The notes: generated by a model from the sequence alone, not told the origin. Counted from the stretch's first letter, positions 26,301 through 36,852 are shown. The stretch is DNA of 64,000 bases from Lunularia cruciata (GCA_948567375.1 OX419758.1:63951965-64015964), one strand, 5' to 3'. Numbers and translations are program-made.

Positions 26301-28612
26301 TCAGCAATTCATTTTTCCCAACTAAATGAGATATATTTACCAGTTATGTTTCCTAAATCTGAATTCATTTGTAAATCTAAACTGGAAGGGAGTCCGAAAC
26401 ACAGTTGTTGAGGTGAACATCATCGGGAACTTGTAGCCATTGTACTGGTTGTAATTTTTGGAGTCATACATCCATTCTCCTCCAACAAGGAGAAAATTTG
26501 AAGCGGTGGTGCTAAAATAGGTCCGTCTTGTATAAGTGCTTGATAGTTAGGCATGAAGACCTGGAGTTGCTTTATACAGAGCACGATGGACGGATGCATT
26601 TGAACTATGGCAATTTTAGTTTTACATTTCATTTATGATAATTTGAGTTTTCTATTTCATTTTTGAAGGGAGCTCAAGGGCTGGAGAAAGTGATTTTCCA
26701 CCAAGTAGTAATGGAAAATGAATACATGGACTACAATGAAAATTGCTGTGACGAGAAAAGACCTTGTAAATTGCGGGTAGCATCGAGCAGTATGTCACGA
26801 CTTGAAGGACTTCGCTACTTGGTATTCGGATATCACAGTCTCCACCAGACGTGCAAAAGGTGTGCAGAGCGGCCTCTTCAGTTGCCACCCAAAATTACCA
26901 TGCTCAGTTGGGTTTCTGCCCAGACCATTTTTGTGCATTCGACCTTGAAAGAGTTGGTTGTTTTGCACGTAACGTCCTCTCATGTGCCGAGATTGTGGGA
27001 ATCAAATCCTGCGCGAACAAGTTCTCGGGGATTACAAAATTCTGATAATAATACAATTCCTCTACCGGAGGAATCTTCGACAACCGTCCCGTATGAAGGA
27101 GATTTTGTCAACTTGCGGCAACTGGATCGGTCTCTTGCTACTCCAGACTCACTGCTGGAGTCCTGTGGGCAACTTGCTTTACAATGGGTTTACAATGTGC
27201 CTCACCAGTCACTTCCGTATGCATGGGGGAAGTTAGCCAACTTGGAACGGCTATACATATCTTGCTGCGCGAAACTGCAGTCATTGCCGGAATCATTCGG
27301 GGGACTTCTTGGCCTGAAGGAATTGCGGATGCGATTCTGCTCAAAGTTGCAGGCCCTTCCCAGCAGTTTTGGAAAGTTAGCCAACTTGGAACGGCTACAT
27401 TTAGATGGGTGCGCGAAACTGCAGTCATTGCCGGAATCATTCGGGGGACTTCTTGGCCTGAAGGAATTGCGGATGCAATGGTGTTCAGAGTTGCAGGCCC
27501 TTCCCAGCAGTTTTGGAAAGTTAGCCAACTTGGAACAGCTAGATTTAGATGGGTGCGCGAAACTGCAGTCATTGCCGGAATCATTCGGGGGACTTGTTGG
27601 CCTGAAGGAATTGGATATGCAAAACTGCTCAGAGTTGCAGGCCCTTCCCAGCAGTTTTGGAAAGTTAGCCAACTTGGAACGGCTACCTTTAGATGGGTGC
27701 GCGAAACTGCAGTCATTGCCGGAATCATTCGGGGGACTTGTTGGCCTGAATGGATTGTCTATGATAGAGTGCTCAGAGTTGCAGGCCCTTCCTAGCAGTT
27801 TTGGAAAGTTAGCCAACTTGGAACGGCTACATTTAGATGGGTGCGCGAAACTGCAGTCATTGCCGGAATCATTCGGGGGACTTGTTGGCCTGAAGGGATT
27901 GCGGATGCAATGGTGTTCAGAGTTGCAGGCCCTTCCCAGCAGTTTTGGAAAGTTAGCCAACTTGGAACGGCTACATTTAGATGGGTGCGCGAAACTGCAG
28001 TCATTGCCGGAATCATTCGGGGGACTTGTTGGCCTGAAGGAATTGGATATGCAAAACTGCTCAGAGTTGCAGGCCCTTCCCAGCAGTTTTGGAAAGTTAG
28101 CCAACTTGGAACGGCTAGATTTAGATGGGTGCGAGAAACTGCAGTCATTGCCGGAATCATTCGGGGGACTTGTTGGCCTGAAGGGATTGCGGATGCGATG
28201 GTGTTCAGAGTTGCAGGCCCTTCCTAGCAGTTTTGGAAAGTTAGCCAACTTGGAATGGCTAGATTTAGATGAGTGCACGAAACTGAAGTCATTGCCGGAA
28301 TCATTCGGGGGACTTGTTGGCCTGAAGGAATTGCGGATGCAAAACTGCTCAGAGTTGCAGGCCCTTCCCAGCAGTTTTGGAAAGTTAGCCAACTTGGAAC
28401 GGCTAGATTTAGATGGGTGTGCGAAACTGCAGTCATTGCCGGAATCATTCGGGGGACTTCTTGGCCTGAAGGAATTGCGGATGCGAAACTGCTCAGAGTT
28501 GCTGGCCCTTCCCAGCAGTTTTGGAAAGTTAGCCAACTTGGAACGGCTAGATTTAGATGGGTGCGCGAAACTGCAGTCATTGCCGGAATCATTGGGGGAC
28601 TTCTTGGCCTGA
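23375..28612 (+). CDS. Alpha/beta-hydrolase-NB-ARC-LRR immune receptor (HNL class)
   Basis: Likely intracellular immune receptor. Seven exons inferred from splice signals, all phase 0: 23,375-23,440; 23,715-23,774; 23,961 to 24,632 or 24,653; 24,756-24,791 (doubtful); 24,858 to 25,019 or 25,034; 25,137-26,264; 26,669-28,612. About 1,355 residues. Start chosen at the first in-frame ATG ahead of a strong donor (AAG/GTATGTAAG). The hydrolase has FFHG (oxyanion region), nucleophile elbow GHSFGG with Ser near residue 157, and a probable catalytic His in DHLSMCKP, as in SERAC1-like lipases. NB-ARC has P-loop GMGGVGKTT, kinase-2 LLVIFDDV, RNBS-B GSCFVVTSR, CDGLPLTLEV, and MHE in place of MHD. The LRR has about ten 48-residue double repeats. 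The last repeat loses one base near 28,592, which ends the protein at 28,612 while LRR coding continues in another frame. It may be functional with a shortened tail or a recent pseudogene. Confidence 0.88.
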
Positions 28613-28690
28613 AGGAATTGCGGATGCGAAACTGCTCAGAGTTGCAGGCCCTTCCCAGCAGTTTTGGAAAGTTAGCCAACTTGGAACTTC
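27230..28690 (+). repeat. 144-bp tandem array encoding the LRR
   Basis: The marker GGAAAGTTAGCCAAC recurs every 144 bases (AAG codon at 27,230, 27,374, 27,518 and onward to 28,526; then 28,669). Each unit encodes two 24-residue LRRs, SLPESFGG(L/V)-LGLKEL and ALPSSFGKLANLERL. Units are nearly identical in DNA except at the codons for the xxLxLxx strand (RMRFC, RMQWC, DMQNC, SMIEC, RMRWC, RMQNC; LHLDG, LDLDG, LPLDG). The RMQWC-DMQNC pair occurs twice, three units apart, which suggests duplication of a 432-base block. Confidence 0.95.
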
Positions 28691-28834
28691 TTTGCCCCCT
28701 TCAAATCTTGGGAATTGCATATGCAAAGGAGTTCAGCTAGACTTATCTCACTGCCAGAAACTGCAGTCAATGCGGGATTCATTCGGACGAGTTCTTGGCT
28801 TGCTGGCCTTCCCAGCATATTGCCGAAATGTTTG

Positions 28835-28936
28835 TAGCAAGATTACCGTTGAGATATACTACACATTGTACATTTATTCTACAGGAGTCGAACCTGCGAC
28901 CTTCAGGTTAGAAAGTTGTTGCCCTATCCAAGTGTC
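28835..28936 (-). repeat. tRNA-derived retroposon (SINE-like insertion)
   Basis: On the minus strand it carries GGTTCGACTCC (28,884-28,894), a perfect pol III box B and tRNA T-arm with a nearly complete stem, preceded by TTTCTAA in the anticodon-loop position (Arg UCU-like) and GGATAGGGC, a D-arm-like stretch. Acceptor-stem pairing is absent, so it is not a working tRNA. The duplicated flank at about 37,352 lacks it: there GTTTG and CTACGATTA are almost adjacent. That makes this about 100 bases an insertion made after the duplication. A tail of about 50 bases follows the tRNA part. Confidence 0.65.
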
Positions 28937-29830
28937 CTACGATTATTTCTTTGTAACATCTGCGTAATTGACGGAAGTTGAAAGTTTCCAAAATGGATCG
29001 TAAACTTGCATAGTCATTCCCCTACACTACAACAGGATTCGTTCCAGGGATCGATAGAGAATAATATAGAAATCAAAATAGTCTTGAAAGAAAATTTGAG
29101 TTGATTAATAAGCTCCAACACTGAGAAGCTTTGTATGAGATGCAGCGCTCAAGAGACTCACTAGTGAAAATCATTAATATGTTTATGATTCTTAAACCCT
29201 ATAGACGAAGATTGAACATTGCAATGCTGTGTAATTCATAACCTGACGTACATATTAACTAAAAGTGGTATGCTGGGTACTCCTACGAGGTTGTGCATGG
29301 TGACCTGCAGTTGAGTCTCCTCGGAATAACATAATGGTAGTATCGTCTGTAAATCATACTATTTTGAAATCTCATGGCTGCGCAGGTACGCCTATCGAGA
29401 TGAATAGTATGCTGAATGTGTTCGCTGAATGCTGAATGTTGAATGTTGAATGTTAATTGTGTCTGAGGTGCGCACCATACGCATGTAACAATCGACTATG
29501 AATAAAGTTGGAATTCATCAACTTGGCGGGGATGTGAAGAAATCTTGAACGGTGCTCTGGCCTAAGTATTGGAAACTAAACCAAAAAGACATATATGAGT
29601 TGCAACTCACACCAGATGAATATTACAAGCCAAGACCCAGGAACAATTTTAGTTTAACTTAGTTGATATGGAACAACCTGAATTTAACATTGCCTATTTT
29701 GCCAACTCTTATGAAGTTGAAAATGGTTTGTCTTTACTTTCAACACATTTTTACAGTAATTAACAGCAGTTGATCCAGTACATGATTACAAATTAGAGAT
29801 TGATTACATTTAACACGTAAAATTACAGGA
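28937..29830 (+). repeat. 3' flank of the HNL gene, duplicated at 37.35 kb
   Basis: Collinear with 37,352-38,235. Shared stretches include ATGGATCGTAAACTTGCA, GGGATCGATAGAGAATAATA, GATGCAGCGCTCAAGAGACT and TTCAACACATTTTTACA. It follows the LRR in both places, so the duplicated unit was the 3' end of an HNL locus. No gene is seen in it. An AATAAA lies near 29,498. A run of GAATGTTGAATGTTGAATGT near 29,432 is a small local expansion absent from the other copy. Confidence 0.85.
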
Positions 29831-31509
29831 ATATAATATAAGTGAAAATTAGAAATGAATTATTATAGGATTTTTTAATAAATATAAATTTTTCAATAAG
29901 AATAATAATTAAACAGATAAGAAATAACCACTCTAGCAAAAGTTGATCTTATGGTTACAAGTCACTATATATGAGAAGTTTGTAATCCTGGTTTCAGGTC
30001 GATGAAGGGATAATTGGTTAACAAAATATTTTAATTATAATAGATTAATATTTAATTATTCTTAAATTATATTAAATAATTATTTTAATAAAATAATATC
30101 TTTATATAATAGAAAAAATCTATTTTAGTTATTTTTAATAAGTAGTTATAATATAATCAGCTTTGATTGTCAATAATGATTATTAGTGATAGTTTATATT
30201 ATAATTCTTGTTCTAGGTCAAATAAATTATTTTTTATATAATTTTTTTGACAAAATAGTAAAATTTATAAAGATCTTAATTGTACAACAAAATATTATTT
30301 TGGTTATTTTTAATATTTCATTACAGTTATAATGGTTTATGATTTCTAATTATGATTATATTTTCTCTATTTTAATATTTATATATTTAAAATAATTTAT
30401 TGATATATTTTTGAATTGATTAATTTAATTACATTTAAATATAAATTATGTATTAATTTTTAAATGTTTTTAAATTAATATTAAATTTGGAAGTATTACT
30501 CATAACATTTAATTATCAATAGCAATTTAAATTATTTATTAAAATAATTATAAACATACAATATGTTTCTAAGTTTGATTAATACATAACTAATTCATGT
30601 TATATCTCATGTTAGTTAAAATAACCAATATGTGGATGAATATTAGATAATTTAAAATTTTATTAAAATAACCAATATGTGGATGAATATTGGATAATTT
30701 AAAATTTTACTTTAGCTTTGGATGACTAACCAACTCACAAATTCAATGAGCAAAGTGGCCATTAGTTCAAGTTAGCATGCTAACCATTTTAGTAAACTTT
30801 TGCCGTGAGGTCTCCCCGTGAGGGGTGTTCTCACTGTACAATGATTGTTTCTTGTTACTATACTAGCCACTCTCTTTACTTATTTCTGTTCCTACCGGGT
30901 ATTTGTGTTCAACGTCTTTATTCTTTATTTCGATGGTTTGTTAGTTTGGGTTTGTTCCCGTCACATATATAATTTCTCCTAGTTAATTTATACCATGGTT
31001 GAATATGAAGTTTATTAAGGTAATTGAAAATAAAATTTAATAATAAGATATGTCAATTTTTAATTTAATTTTTAAATTACTAAAAGTATTAAAATTTTTA
31101 ATAATGGATTTTTTTAAAAATTATCATATTATTATTTTCATAATTAAAATATTTAAAAATTAAATTTTTAAATAATTTAGAATTAAAAATATCATGAATT
31201 CAAGTTATAAAAAATAATAATACTAATATACACCAATTTTCAATTTCAAAATAATAATATATTTAAATTACATTATATACATTACTAATGTTTAAGAATT
31301 TATTGACATTCTCTAGTGGACTCCAAGTTGAAAGGATACTAGTGACAAAGTTCAGGAATAAGGATTTCAATTCAATATGTTTTTACTAGTGTGATTTGTT
31401 TGATTTTGGAAAACCAAAATACTAGAGTGTTATGGTTATTCCTGTAACACGTGTTTCGATTTTATAGTCTTCTGTGTTTCGATTTTATAGTCTTCTGTTA
31501 ACGTACAAG
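29831..31509. other. AT-rich island
   Basis: Extremely AT-rich, with long T and A runs and no open frame of note. It holds a 47-base tandem duplication at 30,616-30,709 (both units with AACCAATATGTGGATGAATA) and a 23-base tandem duplication at 31,451-31,496 (GTGTTTCGATTTTATAGTC). A matrix-attachment region or very decayed repeats are possible; nothing distinguishes them here. Confidence 0.6.
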
Positions 31510-31530
31510 GGCGACCGCGTAGAAAAAGCG
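31510..31530 (-). mobile_element. LINE-tail terminus
   Basis: GCGACCGCGTAGAAAAAGCG matches the first 20 bases of the LINE tail family and then diverges. It may be a very short truncated insertion or part of the fragment at 31,758. Confidence 0.5.
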
Positions 31531-31757
31531 AACTATGTTAATCCTAATGGTTTTTATTATAATTTTAGAGATCAATTTAACTAAGATACCTATTACACAA
31601 GTTAATTTGGCAGATACATATGGATCTGCGATTACTTTTTGTCACATGCATTGTATTGAGCATTGCTATGAAACTACGCAATACTAACTGTCACTTCCCT
31701 GTATATATTTTTTAAATCTTCATTGTGGAATGTGAAATATTTGTTCTAGTAGAAAAA

Positions 31758-31830
31758 GGACTACCGCGTAGAAAGACCCCATCTAACCCGTACAAGGCAG
31801 AGATGAAAAAGGTAACATCTAGTAGAACAG
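31758..31830 (-). mobile_element. LINE 3'-tail fragment
   Basis: ACCGCGTAGAAAGACCCC, then AACCCGTACAAGGCAGAGAT and AAAAAGGTAAC follow the LINE tail with an internal deletion of the CACGAAGGATGG part. An open frame runs through it (31,725-31,946), but that frame has no recognisable domain. Confidence 0.6.
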
Positions 31831-31989
31831 ACGGGAACATCAAAACAGCATACCTTATAAAAGGGAATCAAAGTGGTGTCCTGGATGATGAAATCGTCGT
31901 ATACGACGCACAGGGACAGGACCACGGACCGTCCGCTAATTGCTGACCTAATGGGTGAATAAAAAGAATGTCACTGTTGTACTCTGCAG

Positions 31990-32188
31990 GAGGTGGGGGT
32001 CTCTGGAGCCCGTGGTGCAGAAATCAGCCTCGATCTTACCGTATTCTGGCAGCAGCAGTTACTTGGCTTACTTCACGATGGACACATCTTACAGTTTTTG
32101 AGGTCATATATATTGACGACAAGACCAGACCTCCTCAAGTCAATACTCAAAACTTGCAAAAGATTATCGAGATGATATCTGGATTGTG
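31990..32188 (+). other. Possible orphan exon
   Basis: Bounded by a good acceptor (TTGTACTCTGCAG) and a strong donor (GTG/GTAAGTGC). One frame is open across all 199 bases and contains VFEVIYIDDKTRPPQVN. A second frame is open for most of it. I do not recognise the protein and no partner exon is evident, so this may be a relic or chance. Confidence 0.3.
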
Positions 32189-34408
32189 GTAAGTGCACGA
32201 TGCCACATTCATTTTGGCGGTCTGTCTAACATCTTCAAAATTTCCTTTACTATTGACTTGGATGAGTAATATAACATCCTTGTCATCAGTGATGTTGCAT
32301 GTTAGAGGAGAATCTTGCTATGCGTTTTCGACACATATGAATGTAAAAGCACCTTAAGTTAGCCAAAAGCCTTAAGAGTACCGAAATCATAAAAGCTTGA
32401 CTTTGCGTCGATGTGACATTGACCGTTGAGAATAAAATAATCCAACTTATTTGTACTCGATTTTGGGTAAAATGATCTATCATAACTTTCTAATATCTTA
32501 TTCTCTTAAAACGGTGTTGACAGATTCGAAGAAATAATCACATCAAGCTACTATTATAGAGATTCTAGTTTAGTTTCAAGAAGAGTTTAATTCGAATACC
32601 ATGACTGTGATATGATATGATAAGATTAAACTGATCTACGGAACTTCTTATAATAGATTATATTCAAATAGGAAGATTTTTCTTAATTTTCATTGCTATT
32701 CTTGGATGGTTATTGCTAGAATTACTCTTAAAACTAGCAACTATATCTAGAGATGTGTACTCTCTGAACTTCCCGGAAAGTTCCTGATAAATCCCAAAAA
32801 TAATGTATAGAAAAGATATTGATAAGAAACGGAAATTCATATTCATCAGATGTGCAAATTTTTTTAATATAATTATAAGATTCTTATTTATTTTATATTT
32901 TAAAATAAAATTTGATAAATCATTGACTCAAAATTTCCCATATATGTTCTGGGTCAGTTCTCTTTAAAAATTTTGGGTGAAATCTTTGGACGTCAAATGT
33001 GATACTTCAAGATTAGCTGAACTTTGATTGGAAGCGTATAAGTGCTGTTTTCTTTCACCAAAAATTCGGAATTCCAAATTTATACGTAATCAAGATGGAA
33101 CGGAGATATAACATATAAGAACTCTCCTTGAGGGTAAGATTGGATTACTTATGAGACGGATATCAGAATTTCCTCCATGCTATAAGACAAGGACCACTTC
33201 CATTGCAGATATTAAAAAGATTTCTGCATGGGAGTAATAGGGAACATATTCTATGTTAAAAGTTGTTTTTCTGTGTTAAGTGTTAGCACGGAGTACCTAC
33301 ATCAACGTCAAGCTGTGTGGGACCGTTAAACCTTGTGGTTAACACGCAATTAAGTTTGGCACAATTGAGTTAAACTGCCAAACTTAAAATATGGTTAATC
33401 TATCTCAAGCATTTCCGGTGCAATCTTCTTCCCATAGACTATATTCGAAGCATCATGTATGTCTGTCTCTGGAGGCTGCTCGTGTAGTTGACCTTGCCAG
33501 GTCCCTTGGACTTCTCAAATGCGAATCAATTATTATTTTTTAAATCTTTCCTGGAGAGAAAAGACCATTGATCACATTAGATTTTTATACGGTGGGTTTT
33601 GAATTGAAAATATCGGTATTTATCGCTGTGGAGATAGAAGGTTCTTGGCAAATTCAGAAAAACATCCTATAAAATCTCTAAACATTTTGGATGAAATAAT
33701 ACTCAGGTGGACAGTTCAGAACCCCAAACTCAACAACCTCCAAATTATATATTTCCTTATCCAATCTCTGTGTCTCCAATCTTATGCAATTGCGAAACAA
33801 CACAGCAAACACAACTATATAAGTTTAGACCGAATGAACTTAACATGTAAACCCTTTTGAAAATCAAAACCATAGAGATTCTTTTGAAATCAAAAGCAAG
33901 GAGATTCATTGAGGGGAGTAGAAGATCCATGGTTATGTAAATTGGAAAATATAAATGGGAAATTGCAAATCCACCTCATCTTTTCTGCTCATCCACCTTC
34001 ACCTTACTCTAACAAACTTCTGGCCAATCAGATTGGTGTCATCATGTGAAATTGATCGTTGCCCCAGGCCGTGACATGGTCATAAGATTTCTATATCTTA
34101 TTCTAGAATGTAGCTAAGCTCATAACATCACGAGAGTGGTTGGATTGGTTTTCTTATACTCACTCGTATAGTACCGTACAGAGCCGAGGTCGATTAGCAG
34201 AAAAAGTGAAAACGATTTATAATTTCCCAATATAAATATGATGTATAAAATAAAATATATTATATTTTTAGTAACATAATATTTTACTCTATGGTTTATT
34301 TTATTTTATTGAAAACCCTTACTTTCACACGGTGACTTGAGTGCTGGTTTAGTGCGAATTATGACTTTCACTATACCAGTTCTTACGCTTTCTTACCCTT
34401 TTTTTTTT
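32189..34408. other. AT-rich intergenic DNA
   Basis: No gene, RNA or transposon terminus recognised. A perfect 12-base inverted repeat with a 14-base loop lies at 33,350-33,387 (TTAAGTTTGGCA and its complement). Confidence 0.4.
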
Positions 34409-34421
34409 CTACGCGGTCGTC
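34409..34421 (+). mobile_element. LINE-tail terminus in the opposite orientation
   Basis: CTACGCGGTCG preceded by a run of about ten T. It is the reverse complement of the GCGACCGCGTAG terminus seen elsewhere, so this would be the only plus-oriented copy. Too short to be certain. Confidence 0.35.
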
Positions 34422-35557
34422 TATTTCCTCCCACTTTTACTCCTTTTATTTCACTTGTATTCCTTTCCCTGGGGTACTATTTATATTTATTATTCTGTTA
34501 TCGCCCTCGATATCTGTAGCGCTAGGGTGGTTATTAGAAACGCAGTCACAGCTTAAGCGTCGAAAAAAGTTTCAAACTTATGAACGAAGGACATGTGGCA
34601 AAAGGAGAAATTGGTTCCTTATGGCTTCAAAACTATTGTCAGAATGACTGCATGAATCCAAATCTTTTTTCCTTGAATGGTTGAAGTTTTGAATGACTAT
34701 CTACTAAACTATCTCAAATTAAATAATCATCATGGTTGCAAACTTCCATACTGAAGTAAAGATGAGGCCCCGACGATTCAATAATTTCCCAACACATTTA
34801 AAGGGTGATAATTCAACGTCTATCTATTATGCCGTAAATAATTATTTCTACTAGTTTCATCAACGAGCATCCCACTCGTTACACGTATAAATTTAACTTC
34901 TATATCATTGTGTACCATAAGGATTTGCATAGTTCAAATATCTTAAGTACAATGGGAAATTCTTTTCTAATACCGAACCCGATTAGGTTTAGCCCGTTTT
35001 GTTTAATGTTTTATCCTCATAGGATTTGACAAGGTTTTCCTATCCTATGCGATTGCCTTTCTTACTTCCATACCATTATGGGATGGTTATCTCTAAATTG
35101 TTGACTAACTGATCCAAATCACATGGGTTTGTAAACAAGGGCAGCTGAATGACTACCTCCGTGCTTATCGCTCAAGTGGACTACAATAATACACGGCAGC
35201 AGTGCATTTCGCTAGTTGCACGTTTTCAATTACCTAGGTGTACGTCGATACGTATGTCCACGTTGGTACTTATATGTATGAGCACTTTCTTAAAGTCACA
35301 CTCTTCTTAAAGATACAAAACGAGGACAGGTACAGGGTAACAACCAGTATAAGAAAGGAAGCCCTTGAAGCCCTACAAGGAGAAAACCTAAGAGGTAAAG
35401 TGGGTAGATATACATTTGTGTGATGGTCAAAGTGAACTACCAAAGACTCAACCTTTGATTAGTACCCAGGAAAGTCAAAAAGTCAAAAGTCCCTCCTCTG
35501 TAAATTCTCGTTGGCTAGATCAATCAGCCTGGAATAACCTAGAATTGGAGATCCTTA
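34422..35557. other. Intergenic DNA, nothing recognised
   Basis: Short frames only. It lies just downstream of the dioxygenase pseudogene, which is read leftward, so part may be that gene's old 3' region. Confidence 0.4.
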
Positions 35558-36640
35558 TCAAGCTCTGGCTTCTGTCGTCGAAATTAGTTTTGCGCGTTCA
35601 TCACTGACTTGGCGGATTTTCTTTGCCGCACGAAGATCGAAGGACCTTCTGCCGACGACGCGCATACTTTTCCGGATCTTTACCATGTATTCGTCATATG
35701 TGAACGGCCTGTACAGTGAAGGGTGTTCTTCATTGATGAGTTTGGATGGAGCCTTAAGGATCTTAGATAGCTCTGGCTGCATTGAGTATGTGGTCAAATC
35801 ATTCGGTCTATTCACTCGGTTACGAGAACACGGTGCTCTACGCTTTTAAATCTTCCAATGCTCAAAACCTGTCAAAATCAGACGGCCGGAGGTGCGAAGC
35901 CGAGCCACTTTGTGGTTCCGATGACTTTTCATTATTTATAATAAATAAACGCGTTGGAATTTTTAATGGAGGGATTATAGTCTTCGTGCGCGTAAATCTA
36001 CAACCCATTTCCGGCCGTATCAGCCGGCGTGTGCGGAAAAGCCATTTCAGGTCTATTACAGAGGACCTATCTACACGAAGAATTCGTGTAGATATTAAGT
36101 CACATGCTGTATGATCTCTGCATGTGTCTTCTTCAGGCGATATTAGATGGAGCATGGGATCCGCCGTACATGTCGTAGTGCAAACTGAAGCGCGAAGAGC
36201 AAATGGCAATGGATTTCGTGGTCACTTTAAGTTTGTAATGGAGAAGATCGAAAATGCCGGCAGGAAGTACTGCGGAGGATTTGTCCAAAGCAAACCATCG
36301 AATGTTTTATTACGCCAAAACAGTAGAAGTTGGCGTACCTCAAGAGTATCGCCAACGTTGATGACAACTATTCCCCTGCTCGCGACTAGAGGAACGTCAA
36401 CCCATCTATTCCTCGCGCACCAAATCACGATCTGCTTTCAACAATGTCATAATGTTGGGATCAACATGAGGTCTTGCAACGCCCGTAAGATCACATCGGG
36501 GACACTCAGGATATAGTTTAGCCTCCAGAAACTGCTGAAAGGTTGACTTCTCCACAACCAGATACAGTGCAAGAGCTCTAAATACCTCGAGCCCGATACC
36601 TCTCAGCTTAGCCTAGAGTTTCTCTTGCGGAATCATCATT
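35558..36640 (-). pseudogene. 2-oxoglutarate/Fe(II)-dependent dioxygenase, broken
   Basis: Plant 2OG oxygenases hydroxylate or desaturate hormones and secondary metabolites in the cytosol. Reading leftward: helix region and LYPECPRCDLTG, the HxD iron-ligand motif PHVDPNIMTLL near 36,440-36,470, then WVDVPLV and GIVVINVGDTLE near 36,340-36,400. A phase-0 donor follows at 36,339 (GAG/GTACGCC), an intron, and an acceptor at 35,868. The last exon starts with GRFKSVEHRVLV, whose His is the third iron ligand, and ends with INEEHPSLYRPFTYDEYM, the usual family C-terminus. At least two frame breaks are visible, one between the HxD motif and WVDVP and one just after HRVLVTE. The N-terminal DIOX_N half was not found. 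Recently dead or truncated; subfamily unknown. Confidence 0.85.
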
Positions 36641-36852
36641 CAATACCGATATCCGGTATAAGCTTTTAAAACTTCAAAATGACGAACAGTCACCCAATAT
36701 ACTCGTTCCTGTATTCAACCACCTATGTATCTTAGTTGCACTTGTGAAGTTTCAGTAATCTATTGAACTGAAGTCAATAACTAAAATCATCTTACATGTA
36801 CATGTATGTGATCTAAGGGGGCTGCGCATCGCCTGAAGAACTGAATGGAAGG

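Noticed and set aside
27202-28536. 444-codon minus-strand open frame
   Set aside because: It overlaps the LRR array. The 144-base period is a multiple of three, so any stop-free frame in one unit stays open in all; the translation is itself a 48-residue repeat with no known domain.
27184-28740. Plus-strand frames reading RETAVIAGIIRGTCWPEG repeats
   Set aside because: Same periodicity artefact in another frame of the LRR array. Only the frame giving LPxSFGxLxxL repeats makes sense.
28884-28936. A functional tRNA gene
   Set aside because: T-arm and box B are good, but the acceptor stem does not pair and the anticodon stem is mismatched, and it is an insertion missing from the paralogue.
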